Origin: Hyperoodon ampullatus
Lineage: Eukaryota; Chordata; Mammalia; Artiodactyla; Ziphiidae
Direction: 5' to 3'
Assembly (NCBI GenBank): GCA_949752795.1
Contig: OX457056.1
Location: forward strand, 92,774,942 to 92,838,941
Length of the DNA: 64,000 nucleotides
The translations under genes were made by a program, and so were the position numbers. Within the stretch, counting starts at the first letter, position 1. Each line of letters begins with the position of its first letter. The notes beneath the pieces are model-generated. The model was not told where the DNA came from. It made no database searches and saw only the letters and a program-made list of their open reading frames with translations. This document shows, piece by piece, positions 12,079 to 22,492 of this stretch.

Positions 12079-12147
12079 AAGCAAGAGGGAGGGGATATGG
12101 GGATATATGTATACATATTGCTGATTCACTTTGTTATATAGCAGAGC

Positions 12148-12740
12148 TATCCTTTTAAAATACCAATCAGATCATGACACTTTCTTGCTCAATACACTCC
12201 AAAGTTTCCTCACCTAAAATCAAAATCAAAAGTGCCCTCCAAGGCCTTACATGGTCTGTCCTCATTTCCTACTGCTCTCTACCTTGCTCACTGTGCTCCA
12301 GCCACTTGGCCTTCCTGCTGTACACTGAACATGTTCTAATTTTGAAGGCTTTGCAATGGCTCTGCTGGCTCCCTGAATCTCCCTTCCCCCAGGTCTCTGC
12401 ATGATTTCCACCCCACCCCCGCCCCCCCGTCTCCTTCATCTCTGTGCTCAAATGACTACCCTGACAGACCATTTAAATTGCTGCCCACCACTTCCCCACA
12501 GCAGGAATCCTGCATACTCTGATCTACCTTTTCTCTTTCCATGTCACATTTATCACTTTCTAGCATATTATGTAATTTACTTATTTATTATCTTTTAATT
12601 TATTTTCTCTCTCTGCTAGATTATAAACTCTAAAAGTAGAGGAATTTTTATCTGCCTTTTTTGGGGGTATATCCTAAGTACCTAGAACCACACTTGAAAC
12701 ATAGTAGAGGCTCATATAAATATTTGTTGAATAAATGAAT
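12148..12740 (+). repeat. L2 LINE 3' fragment
   Basis: The text ccttttaaaataccaatcag, the short Pro/Cys-rich translated stretch and the end cctagaaccacacttgaaac, atatttgttgaataaatgaa match the L2 3' end and 3'UTR as remembered. It directly abuts the truncated end of L1 element A. Confidence 0.75.
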
Positions 12741-14639
12741 TCATAGCAGGCTTGTTTGTGGGTTGAATTGTTGAAGGCAGTCTGCATATCCATCCCTGGG
12801 ACAGCAGATGACTAAATGTTGATGTTGCGTATCGTAAGATCTGTAACACAATACAATGTGCAAAACTAAAATGCATATGTACAAAAGCACATTATTCATT
12901 TTGCAAACACATGTACATACAAAAACACATATAACATGTTAGAATGGATGGTGATGTGGAAGGGAGATAAAAGGTAAGAAGCAAGGAAGAAAGAAAATGG
13001 AAGGAAGGAAAAGAATGGAAGGGACTTCCCAAGGACAACTTATAATAATACATCATGAAATGAGGAATGTGAATTAATTCCACACCAGGCATGGGAGGTT
13101 AAAAAAATAATGCACTTCAGCTATTTTGCTAACTCAAATTGCTCTTCACCTTCACACATCAGAACAGAGAGCGTTTTCTGTGATTTCACTCCTCAAGTGG
13201 GGAACGTGCAGTTCAAGGTGGGCAAGTGATACAGGAGTTAAGCCTGAGAAGACCTTAGACTGCGATGCTCTGTGCCTTGTTCAGGGGTGTGATGCCCCTT
13301 GTCTATAAGGGACTGACAGCACAGTGAGCATCCAGCTGAGTCAGCCGACTCTGCAATTAGTTTACTCACATTTTTTAGCTTGTCCCAAGACCCATATGTT
13401 TTCTGCCCTTAGCATTCACTGTTTCTCTCCCTCTTATATCTCTTACAAATAAAATGTTTTCAATTCAAAGACAAAATTCTCATTTAAATTTCTTTTTTGC
13501 TGCTTACAAACAATGATGGGGTTTTTGAGAGTTTTGAAGTTACCTACCTACGCAAAACAATGAACAACTGAATATAACAAATCCCAAAGAGGCCAGTTGT
13601 AAGAGGCATTAAACAGAAAGCGCTCAGTCCCATGTGGTTCATATAATCTGGAGTTTTCCTGGAATAGAGCTTCACGTTTCTCTGAACAGGAGACATAAGA
13701 ATTTATTATGAAATTCTCCTCTTCTGACCTTCATGCGACAAACGTTTTGTTTCTAATAACACTGAGCAAGTTCTTGTCCTGTCCAACTTTTTGGTGTGTT
13801 ACTATTTTGCATTATTTTTTTAATATCCAAAAGCCTAAAAGAAATCATCTACCACCTTCCATAAAGAGATACACGAAGGAGAGGTGGTCAGAGAAATGAA
13901 GCAAATCTCTGCTATTTAGGAAATGACAGCATGCCCTAGGGCTGGGACTGTATCACCTGTGTGTGAAGTTCATTCAAGGCAGACCCACTGGGAGATGGGT
14001 CTGTGCTCTGAAAAAGAAACAACCAGAAAAGTCACAGGTGAGCTCTGAGAGTAGATCTGGAAACAGGTTAGGACTGAATCAGAAGATTTTGCCAGTGAAG
14101 ATGGCGACAGGAAATAGAACTCATTCGCAGAGAACGGGTTGAAAGGTCTCCAGCATTTCTCTTGCATAGTGCTTAGAAAGCAAGACTTCCTGAGGTTTTC
14201 AGGATAAATGGGCCAGAAACATATGGATTATATTTTCTCAGAAACTCAGATGTCTTTCACAGTGAAGTGGAAAACTGCTCTGAAAGTACACACCAGAGGT
14301 TACCCTCAGTCTGCAAACCTTCCAAATGTTTTTTAAGCTATTTCGCTGATTTTCATAACTAAGGGGATTTATAGAGATGACTACTTTCTGAGCTCTGATA
14401 ATAAATAATAATAAATGGTGGCTTGTCAACCTTCCTAGGCAATTTCCCTGGACTGAGCATGACTGGCCAAGCCCAGAGCCCCACAGCCTGGGAAGAATTT
14501 CTAAAAAATTGAGGTTATCGCATCTTCTTCTTCCTGCTCTCATGACCCCCGTTCCCCTCTCTTGTTCTCCAGAAGGGGTGCCGGGTGTGCAATTTACAAC
14601 AGAGGGAGGATTCCTGACATTGGTTCGTTCAAAACTTTC
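12741..14639. other. Unassigned intergenic DNA
   Basis: I recognise no gene or repeat over about 1.9 kb. Positions 12960-13020 are purine-rich (agg/aag). A possible polyadenylation-like aataaaatgttttc is at 13448-13461. It may be unique sequence or very old repeats. Confidence 0.5.
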
Positions 14640-14734
14640 CTCATGAATTTATTTATCCATCCAACAAGTATTTATTGAACACTTCATATGTGCCAGGCAC
14701 TTTTCCAAGTGCTGGTCACTTCCCCTTCTCTGTG
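14640..14734 (-). repeat. L2 fragment, reverse strand
   Basis: The text catccaacaagtatttattg and gaacacttcatatgtgccag is the reverse complement of the L2 3' end. The piece is cut on its right by a SINE. Confidence 0.6.
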
Positions 14735-14752
14735 ATGAGGACTGTATTCTTT

Positions 14753-14962
14753 TTTTTTTTTTTTTTTTTTGGCGGTACGTGGGCCTCTCACTGTTGTGGC
14801 CTCTCCGGTTGCAGAGCACAGGCTCCGGACGCGCAGGCTCAGCGGCCACGGCTCATGGGCCCAGCCACTCCACGGCATGTGGGATCTTCCCGGACCGGGG
14901 CACGAACCCGTGTCCCCTGCATCGGCAGGCGGACTCTCAACCACTGCGCCACCAAGGAAGCC
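14753..14962 (-). mobile_element. CHR-type SINE, reverse strand
   Basis: A T run is followed by the reverse complement of a CHR SINE, ending ccaccaaggaagcc. The B box is visible in reverse as gggcacgaacccg. The flanking duplication tgaggactgtattctttt occurs at 14735-14752 and 14963-14980. Confidence 0.9.
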
Positions 14963-14980
14963 TGAGGACTGTATTCTTTT

Positions 14981-15425
14981 CCTAGGGCTGCTGTAACAGA
15001 GTACCACAGACTGGGTGGCTTAAATGACAGAAATGTATTGTCTCACAGTTCAGGAGGCTAGAAGTCTGAAATCAGGGTGTTGGCAGGATTGGCTCCTTCT
15101 GAGGGCTGTGAGAGAATCTGTTCCGTCCCTCTCACCTGGTTTCTGGTGGTTTTCTGGTGATCTTTGGTGTTTTCTGGTTTATAAACATTATCCTGACCTC
15201 TGCCTTCATCTTCACAGACATTATCCCTATGTGCACGTCTGTCTCCAAATTTCCCCTTTTTATAAGGACACCATTTGTATTAGATTAGAGTCCACTCTGA
15301 TGGCTTCATTTTACCTTGATTACCTCTGTAAAGACCTTACCTCCAACTCAGGGCACATTCTGAGGTACTGGGGGTTAGGACTGCAACATATGAATTTGGG
15401 GGACACAATTTAACCCTTAACATGG
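14981..15425 (-). mobile_element. MLT1C-like LTR, reverse strand
   Basis: Reads gggctgctgtaacagagtac, actgggtggcttaaatgaca, gaggtactgggggttaggac and gaatttgggggacacaattt, the reverse complement of an MLT1C-type LTR. The order and near full length indicate a solo LTR. A repeated ttttctggt (15141-15185) marks a small internal expansion. Confidence 0.8.
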
Positions 15426-16015
15426 ACTAAACGATATCAGACTGGCTGCCTGTGTTTCCCTTTTATCCATCCACCCCTTTTAGCTACAGAGGTGTAGCTC
15501 CTTTGCATACCCTGCTCTCCCAATCCTGGGAAGTAGAAAATCTATCTAGAAGGTGCATTTGGACCTAGCGACCTCTTTAGTAGCTTCCTCAAAAGGCTGT
15601 GATAAAGAACAGACCTCCCAATTTGATTCAGAAAACTAATGGGTTATATGGAATTCTCATTCCTCTTCTAAGATAGGAGACAGAGGCACAAAGCTGGGTG
15701 GCACTATTGCCTCAATGTCCTGGACTAGCAGCATTATTTTGCATTGAGTAAAATATGATTTGAATAGAATTCTCTTCCTCTAATCAACAGATCATTATAA
15801 TTCAGTTTGGGGTTGGGGGAAAGGTGAATTTATCAATACTAACATGTTACCCAAGAGAAAGAAAACTGTTCTAAAATATTATTTTCAGATATCTTCAGCC
15901 AGTGCTAAATAGTTGTATTACACTCATATAATCAGGGAATTTTATTTGATTGATATATTTTTTTTAGAATCAGGGAATTTTACACCAAAAAGTAGCTTTA
16001 GAAATCAACTAAACA
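15426..16015. other. Unassigned intergenic DNA
   Basis: No gene or family recognised. The phrase atcagggaattttat appears twice (15931 and 15969) around a T-rich stretch, suggesting a small local duplication. Confidence 0.45.
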
Positions 16016-16019
16016 TTTA

Positions 16020-16225
16020 ATTAAGGAATCTATGTTTCACTAAGGAGAGAGGTTTATTCAAGGTCACAGCCAAGCTAACACTCACCACGTGCCCGGCGTG
16101 TGCTAAGCACACTCAATAGACATCTGGTTTCTCTGCATGGCTAGTACGTGGTGGAGCTGAGATGGAACACAGCGACCAGACTCCAGAGCTGGATGCATAA
16201 CCACTGCACAGTAGTTGCTTAGTGG
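16020..16225 (-). repeat. MIR SINE, reverse strand
   Basis: The features caaggtcacagccaagctaa, gtggtggagctgagatggaa and ccagagctggatgcataacc follow the order of a reversed MIR. Confidence 0.5.
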
Positions 16226-16289
16226 CAGAGCTGGGCTTTGCGGCCAGGCCTCCTGAACGCGGTCCAGCGTTTTTCCACTGTCCCACCCT

Positions 16290-16660
16290 GCTTCCTATCT
16301 TGCCTTTGCTCTATCTACACTCTCCACACAATTGCCAGAACAAATCTCTGACAGGTGCAACCTTAATCATAACTTTTTCTGCTTATACTCCTGCAATCTC
16401 TTGCCTACAAAGAGGTGGTACAAATTCCTCACCTGATCTATTGAAGGCCCGTGACAAAAATTTTCAGCCTTGTTTCTGAACGTTCCCTGTGTGCACTGCT
16501 AAACTCTTCAGCCAACTTGGCTACAAGCCCTTCTCTATAAGAGGTCTGTCTCTTCTGCCCTTGCCCAGGCTCTTTCTCAGGCCTGGACTTCCCTCCCTCA
16601 CTTTGTGTTAAAATAGTCTAAATCCTTCCTCTGTGTACTTTTTCTTGTTCTTCTAACAGA
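16290..16660 (+). repeat. L2 fragment
   Basis: Diverged text around cacacaattgccagaacaa, ctcttgcctacaaagaggtg and gcccttgcccaggctctttc resembles the L2 region before the 3'UTR. It is heavily decayed. Confidence 0.45.
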
Positions 16661-17200
16661 TGTAACTTTCTGGGTCTGAGGTTGCTGGTTGTCTATCAAT
16701 ATCCATTCCCCGTCCTCTTTTAGAAAGAGAGGCTCTGAGCTTTAACTAGGCACATAGATCCCTGGAAGGAAGATGTTTCCTCGCTTCTCGCATGACTCGG
16801 TGTGGCGATGTGATTCGTTCTGGCCAAGGGTCTGGGAGCAGAAGCAAAGTGTGCAGTGATGGTCACAACTGAGAGGACACAGGGACTCCCTTCTCTCTCC
16901 TCTTATGGCATGAAATGCAGACCCAGTGGATACGGTGGGCACAATGCCATCTTCAACCATGCAGCTGAAGGCAACACCACAAGTGATGGCAGAGCCAAGA
17001 ATTAAAAGGAGCCTGGTCCCCAACACAATGGAGCTGGCATATCTGTCCAGGGTTGCCTACATTTGGACGTTTATGTGTGAGAGAGAAGTATTGCCATCTC
17101 GTTTAAACCACTGTTTGGTTTTCGTAATTCTTGGTTCTCTTCGTTATAGCAGCCCACCTTTTTTAGATGAAAGCATTCTTGCTTCTTCCTCCTGCAGCCC
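16661..17200 (+). repeat. Copy of the unresolved repeat family seen at 400-1210
   Basis: The order agrees with the split copy at 400-1210: tgtgattcgttctggccaag, then aaaaggagcctggtccc, then ccagggttgcctacatttgg, then a short end with gagagaagtattgcc and a final cactgtttggttttc. This gives a longer uninterrupted copy of that family. Confidence 0.45.
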
Positions 17201-17239
17201 TTGGTGTTTTTCCTAGGACATGTCCTCAATTTACCTCAA

Positions 17240-17344
17240 TTTAGAAAACATGGGATTTTAAGTTGGATAGCCCCAGCTTTAATTCTAGCTCTACCACTTA
17301 TCAGCTGGGTGACTCTGGGCTAGTGACTTAGCCTCTCTGAGCTT
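17240..17344 (+). repeat. MIR SINE, left part
   Basis: Text such as tagctctaccacttatcagc and tgggtgactctgggctagtg is the classic MIR core. It is interrupted by a CHR SINE and continues at 17683. Confidence 0.75.
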
Positions 17345-17360
17345 CAGTCTCCTTATTTTT

Positions 17361-17666
17361 TTTTTTTTTGACGGTTTTGCTTTATTTATTTATTTATTTA
17401 TTTATGGCTGTGTTGGGTCTTCGTTTCTGTGCGAGGGCTTTCTCTAGTTGTGGCAAGCGGGGGCCACTCTTCATCGCGGTGCGCGGGCCTCTCACTGTCG
17501 CGGCCTGTCTTGTTGCGGAGCACAGGCTCCAGACGCGCAGGCTCAGTAGGCGTGGCTCACGGGCCCAGTTGCTCTGCGGCATGTGGGATCTTCCCAGACC
17601 AGGGCTCAAACCCGTGTCCCCTGCATTGGCAGGCGGACTCTCAACCACTGCGCCACCAGGGAAGCC
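17361..17666 (-). mobile_element. CHR-type SINE inside a MIR, reverse strand
   Basis: A (ttta)n-containing start and the end cgccaccagggaagccc identify a reversed CHR SINE of the longer type. The target duplication cagtctccttattttt is at 17345-17360 and 17667-17682, so the insertion site lies in the MIR. Confidence 0.92.
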
Positions 17667-17682
17667 CAGTCTCCTTATTTTT

Positions 17683-18660
17683 AAACCTGGAGTAACTTTC
17701 CACTATTCTGAGCTGCCTCTCCAGGGTGATTTTCATCAGGCCGTGGGGACACTGTGAGTCACTCTTCTCCACTATAGGAAAATAACAACCACGGAAACCA
17801 AAATGTTCACATCTGCTGTTCAGGCACCCTCTCTCGTGAAGTCAGCTGGAAATGCTAACATGTTCTTCAGTTCTCCCTTGGCTGCTGTCTGGACAGAGCC
17901 TCTCCCCTCTGTTTGTAGATGTAAGGCTATGATTCACCCTTCTTCTAGCCAACTCTTTGCATAAAGAGATTATTATAATTCCAAGGTCACAGCTCATTGT
18001 TCATATACTCATTGATGCTTAGAGTTACAAGGCACTTGAGGGTTGCCTGGTCAAATCTTCTCTGTCAAATCAATGGGGTCCCGCAAGGCCCACATTCATC
18101 CACAGCCAGCCTCACCAATGATCATCTTGCCTCCACCGAATGGTGTCCACCGTGTCACACGGCAGCTTGTCCTGTTTCTCAACAGCACAATCATAATCAA
18201 GTTCTTTTTGATATTTTTATCCTGTGCCATTCCTGGAAGGCTCATCACTTAGGAATGTTAATTCCCCACACATGGTGGGATATTCGGTGACTGGGCCCAG
18301 TAGAAAGTGAATCTAATTCCTTATATACATCCTCAATAGTGTCGGTTTGGGAGGAACTTAACTACGATCCTTCTTCCTCTACTATCTCACGTATGGCTAG
18401 TGTTTTCCAAGTCTTTTTGATCAAGCACCTCTGTCAGTAGAGAATTTTTGAGCATGCATCTCCCAACATACACATATTTATTATGTAATAATAGATGTAT
18501 TACTGCGTTAACATATTATGAAATAAGACACATATAAAGCTAGATATTAAAGGAGATAAGAAATATAGAAGTGGAAGTTCAAATATTTTCTAGCCACATA
18601 CCAAAGGACCATGTCACCTATCTCTGGACTCCACGTCTCACTCTTGGGAAGCCTCTGAGC
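17683..18660. other. Unassigned intergenic DNA after the MIR
   Basis: The first bases may be the end of the split MIR. Beyond that I see no gene or clear family. Positions 18420-18620 have the look of an old DNA-transposon or LTR remnant but cannot be assigned. Confidence 0.4.
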
Positions 18661-18679
18661 TACACAGGATGATTTTCCT

Positions 18680-19010
18680 CACCAGTGTGTGAGCTCCGTA
18701 TGCGGGCAAAGATTCTTTCTGTTTGCTGCTATATCCCATGGTTTAGAACAGTGTTTGGCACACCAGACACGCTCAGTAAATGTTTGCTGAATCAGTGAGT
18801 GATTCCCAAACCTTTATTTATAACATAAACTCCTCATTTCCAACTGTCTACCAGACAGCTTTACCTGCATCTCCCTAGATACTTTAAAGCCAACACAGGC
18901 CAAGCTGAGTTCTGTCTTCCTACCACATAATGTCTCCCTCCACCGAAGTGTCATCTCTTTTTATTCTCTTCCTACATTACACCTGCACCCATGTGGCTAA
19001 ACTGTCTGGA
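18680..19010 (+). repeat. L2 fragments
   Basis: The end gaacagtgtttggcacacca, then ctcagtaaatgtttgctgaa, matches the L2 terminus. The next 190 bp (18820-19010) resemble another part of the L2 3' region. Confidence 0.55.
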
Positions 19011-19044
19011 GTTAAACACAACCAGCCTGACTAAACTGACCTGA

Positions 19045-19900
19045 GACCATATCATTCAGCCAAAAGGAAGAAGGAAATACTGCCATTTGCAAGAACATGG
19101 GTGGGTCCTGCAGGCATTATGCCAAGTGAAATAAGTCAGAGAAGAACAAATACTGTATGATCTCCTATGTGGAATCTAAAAAAGCCAGACTCCTAGAAAC
19201 AGTGTGGAGCTACGGAGAGCTGGGGGCAGCAAGAATATCGAAACCTGTGAGTACCTCCTGACTCCTAAATTTGCACTCTCGGCAACGTGCAGAAGGTGAT
19301 CAGGAATGGAAAAAAATAGGAAGATACACAGAGCTATGTGAATATAGAATAACAACCTTTTTTTTTTAAAGGAAACTAGAATGTATCCATTTTAAGCTGT
19401 CCTTCCCCATAGTTGTCTTGTTGCATTATCCACTTAATTTATTGTCAATGCTGGCAACAAAAGTCTTTCAAAGTAATTTGGAACTGTCCAGTTTGCAAGT
19501 CACATCATAAGATCTTTCATTTAAAAAAATAAGAGAGAGAGAGAGAGTAGAATGGTGGCTGCCAGTGGCTGGGGGAAGGGGTGGGGATGGGGAACATGGG
19601 GAGATGTTGGTCAAAGGGTACAAACTTCCAGTTCTAAGATGAACAAGTTCTGGGGATCAGCATGGTGATTACAGTTAACAACTCTGTAGTATATACCTGA
19701 AAGTGGCTAAGAGAGTAGCTCTTAAATGCTCTCACCACAAAAAAAAAGAGATGGTAATCATGTGCTATGATGAAGGTGTTAACTAAGGTTACTGTGCTAA
19801 TCATTTCACGATACATAAGTGTATCAAATCAACATGTCCTACACCTTAAACTATAAAATGTCATATGTCAGTTAAATTTCAAAAAAGTTAGAAAAAAATT
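19045..19900 (+). mobile_element. Old L1 3' end with an unidentified insert
   Basis: The left part (19045-19203) is the end of L1 ORF2, with aagtgaaataagtcagag and tatgtggaatctaaaaaagc. The right part (19541-19900) is an L1M-type 3'UTR with agtagaatggtggctgccag and taaactataaaatgtcatat. Between them lies sequence that is not part of a normal L1. Confidence 0.75.
19204..19540. other. Unidentified ~335 bp insert within the old L1
   Basis: Normal L1 text would run from tagaaacag directly to agagtagaatggtgg. Instead about 335 bp is inserted, ending in an A-rich stretch (tttaaaaaaataag) and a GA microsatellite (19531-19548). The A-rich end is compatible with a retroposed piece of some transcript. 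I do not recognise its source and see no intact reading frame. Confidence 0.45.
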
Positions 19901-19991
19901 AAAGACCGTATATCTCTTAGGTGAGCTCTTGCAACTGCCTGGCAATCCTAATACATCTGCCACCCAACTTGCTCTCTCAATATAGCAGCTA

Positions 19992-20032
19992 GGGACTTCC
20001 CTGGTGGCGCAGTGGTTAAGAATCCACCTGCC
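19992..20032 (+). mobile_element. CHR-type SINE, left part, split by L1 elements B and C
   Basis: The SINE head gggacttccctggtggcgc is followed by the A-box region and is broken after aagaatccacctgcc. The rest is found 10 kb downstream. The tRNA-like A box is here and the B box lies in the right part. Confidence 0.92.
20018..20032 (+). repeat. Target-site duplication, left copy
   Basis: aagaatccacctgcc is repeated exactly at 30093-30107. It bounds the composite L1 insertion. Confidence 0.93.
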
Positions 20033-21519
20033 GAGACTTCCGGGGAAGATGGTGGAAGAGTAAGACATGGAGATCACCTTCCTCCCCACAGATACACCAG
20101 AAACACAGCTACACGTGGAACAATTCCTACAGAACACCTACTGAACGCTGGCAGAAGACCTCAGACCTCACAAAAGGCAAGAAACTCCCCACGTACCTGG
20201 GTAGGGCAAAGCGGAGAGATTCCCGCACAGAGGATCGGTGCCGAGCGGCACTCACCAGCCCGAGAGGCTTGTCTGCTCGCCCGCCGGGGCGGGCGGCGCT
20301 GGAAGCTGAGGCTCGGGCATCGGTCAGAGCGCAGGGAGAGGACTGGGGCTGGCGGCGAGAACTCAGCATGAAGGGGGCTAATGCGCCACAGCTAGCCAGA
20401 AGGGAGTCCGGGAAAACTCTGGAGCTGCCGAAGAGGCAAGAGACTTTTTCTTCCCTCTTGGTTTCCTGGTGCGCGAGGAGAGGGGATTAAGAGCGCTGCT
20501 TAAAGGAGCCCCACAGACGGGCGCAAGCCGCGGCTAAAAGCGTGGAGCCCAGAGACGGGCGTGGGACGCTGGGGCTGCTGCTGCCGCCGCCAAGAGGCCT
20601 GTGTGCGAGCGCAGGTCACTGTCCACGTCGCCCTTCCGGGAGCCTGTGCAGCCCGTCACTGCCAGGGTCCCGGGATCCAGGGACGGCTTCCCTGGGAGAA
20701 CGCACGGCGCGCCTCGGGCTGGTGCAACGTCACGCTGGCCTCTGCCGCTGCAGGCTCGCCCCTCACTCCGTGCCCCTCCCTCCCCCGCGGCCGGAGTGAG
20801 CCAGAGTCCCCGAAGCGGCTGCTTCTTTAACCCTGTCCTGCCTGAGCGAAGAACAGACGCCCTACGGCGACCTACACGCAGAGGCGGGGCCAAATCCAAA
20901 GCTGAGACCCGGGAGCTGTGAGAACAAAGAACAGAAAGGGAAATCTCTCCCAGCAGCCTCAGAAGCAGCGGATTAAAGCTCCACAATCAACTTGATGTAC
21001 CCTGCATCTGTGGAATACATGAATAGACAACAAATCATCTCAAATTGAGGAGCCAGGAGTCAGTGCTGTGCCTCTGAGGTGGGAGAGCCAACTTCAGGAC
21101 ACTGGTCCACAAGAGACCTCCCAGCTCCACATAATATCAAACGGCGAAAATCTTCCAGAGATCTCCATCTCAACACCAGCACCCAGCTTCACTCAACGAC
21201 CAGCAAGCTACAGTGCTGGACACCCTATGCCAAACAACTAGCAAGACAGGAACACAACGTCACCCATTAGCAGAGAGGTGGCCTAAAATCATAAAAAGTC
21301 CACAGACACCCCAAAACACACCACCAGACGTGGACCTGCCCACCAGAAAGACAAGATCCAGCCTCATCCACCAGAACACAGGCACTAGTCCCCTCCACCA
21401 GGAAGCCTACACAACCCACTAAACCAACCTTAGCCACTGGGGACAGACACCAAAAACAACGGGAACTATGAACATGCAGCCTGCAAAAAGGAGACCCCAA
21501 ACACAGTAACATAAGAAAA
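20033..21519 (+). promoter_or_regulatory. L1 element B 5'UTR, shortened
   Basis: This aligns with the element A 5'UTR, but lacks 183 bp where element A has sequence between two agggcaaa copies; the single copy here is at 20203-20210. It also lacks about 270 bp after caaattgagg (21041-21050). The CpG-rich part is 20210-20980. Internal promoter activity is known for the L1 class but cannot be judged for this copy. Confidence 0.75.
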
Positions 21520-22434
21520 ATGAGAAGACAGAAAAACACACAGCAGGAGAAGGAGCAAGATAAAAACCCACCAGACCTAACAAATGAAGAGGTAATAGGC
21601 AGTCTACCTGAAAAAGATTTCAGAATAATGATAGTAAAGATGATCCAAGATTCTATTTCCAAGATCCAAAATCTTGGAAATAGAGTAGACAAAATGCAAG
21701 AAACAGTTAACAAGGACCTAGAAGAACTAAAGATGAATCAAGCATCGATTAAAAACACAGTAAATGAAATGAAAAATACTCTAGATGGGATCAATAGCAG
21801 AATAACTGAGGCAGAAGAACGGATAAGTGAGGTGGAAGATAAAATAGTGGAAATAACTGATGCAGAGCAAAATAAAGAAAAAAGAATGAAAAGAACAGAG
21901 GACAGTCTCAGAGACCTCTGGGACAACATTAAACGCACCAACATTCAAATTATAGGGGTTCCAGAAGAAGAAGAGAAAAAGAAAGGGACTGAGAAAATAT
22001 TTTAAGAGATTATAGTTGAAAACTTCCCTAATATGGGAAAGGAAATAGTTAATCAAGTCCAGGAGGCACAGAGAGTCCCATACAGAATAAATCCAAGGAG
22101 AAATACGCCAAGACACATATTAAACAAACTGTCAAAAATTAAACACAAAGAAATCATATTAAAAGCAGCAAGGGAGAAACAACAAATAACACACAAGGGA
22201 ATCCCCATCAGGTTAACAGCTGATCTCTCAGCAGAAACTCTACAAGCCAGAAGGGAGTGGCAGGACATAATTAAAGTGATGAAGGAGAAAAACCTGCAAC
22301 CAAGATTACTCTACCCAGCAAGGATCTCATTCAGATTTGATGGAGAAATTAAAACCTTTACAGACAAGCAAAAGCTGAGAGAGTTCAGCACCACCAAACC
22401 AGCTTTACAACAAATGCTAAAGGAACTTCTCTAG
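21520..22434 (+). pseudogene. L1 element B ORF1, one nonsense codon
   Basis: From the ATG at 21520 to the TAG at 22432 the frame is 304 codons long, close to other mammalian ORF1 proteins, and is broken by one in-frame TAA at 22003-22005, where neighbouring copies suggest a Glu codon. The N-terminal part (21620-21920) is a coiled coil rich in Glu, Lys, Ile and Leu heptads. The second part from 22033 holds the RNA-binding region with text such as RRNTPRHILNKLSKIKHKE and the conserved LTADLSAETLQARREW. The role is RNA binding and chaperoning of L1 RNA in the cytoplasmic particle. As it stands it would make a truncated protein. Confidence 0.9.
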
Positions 22435-22492
22435 GCAAGAAACACAACAGAAGGAAAAGACCTACAATAATGAACCCAAAACAATTAAGAAA

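Larger units (their letters stand above)
4933..12147 (+). mobile_element. L1 element A, near full length, inactive, 3'-truncated
   Basis: All parts of an L1 are present in order: a GC-rich 5'UTR beginning accttcaagacggcgg, ORF1, ORF2 with endonuclease and reverse transcriptase regions, and a 3'UTR with a G-rich tract. It is older than element B: ORF1 and ORF2 carry many frameshifts and stops, and a CHR SINE is inserted in ORF2. The 3' end stops at ttgttatatagcag and runs straight into L2 sequence with no poly(A) and without the usual final attatactccaataaagatg, so the tail has been deleted. Confidence 0.93.

Noticed and set aside
19931..20032. Short 5' exon joined to L1 element B
   Set aside because: The text is a SINE head cut by the L1, proven by the matching right half and target duplication at 30093.
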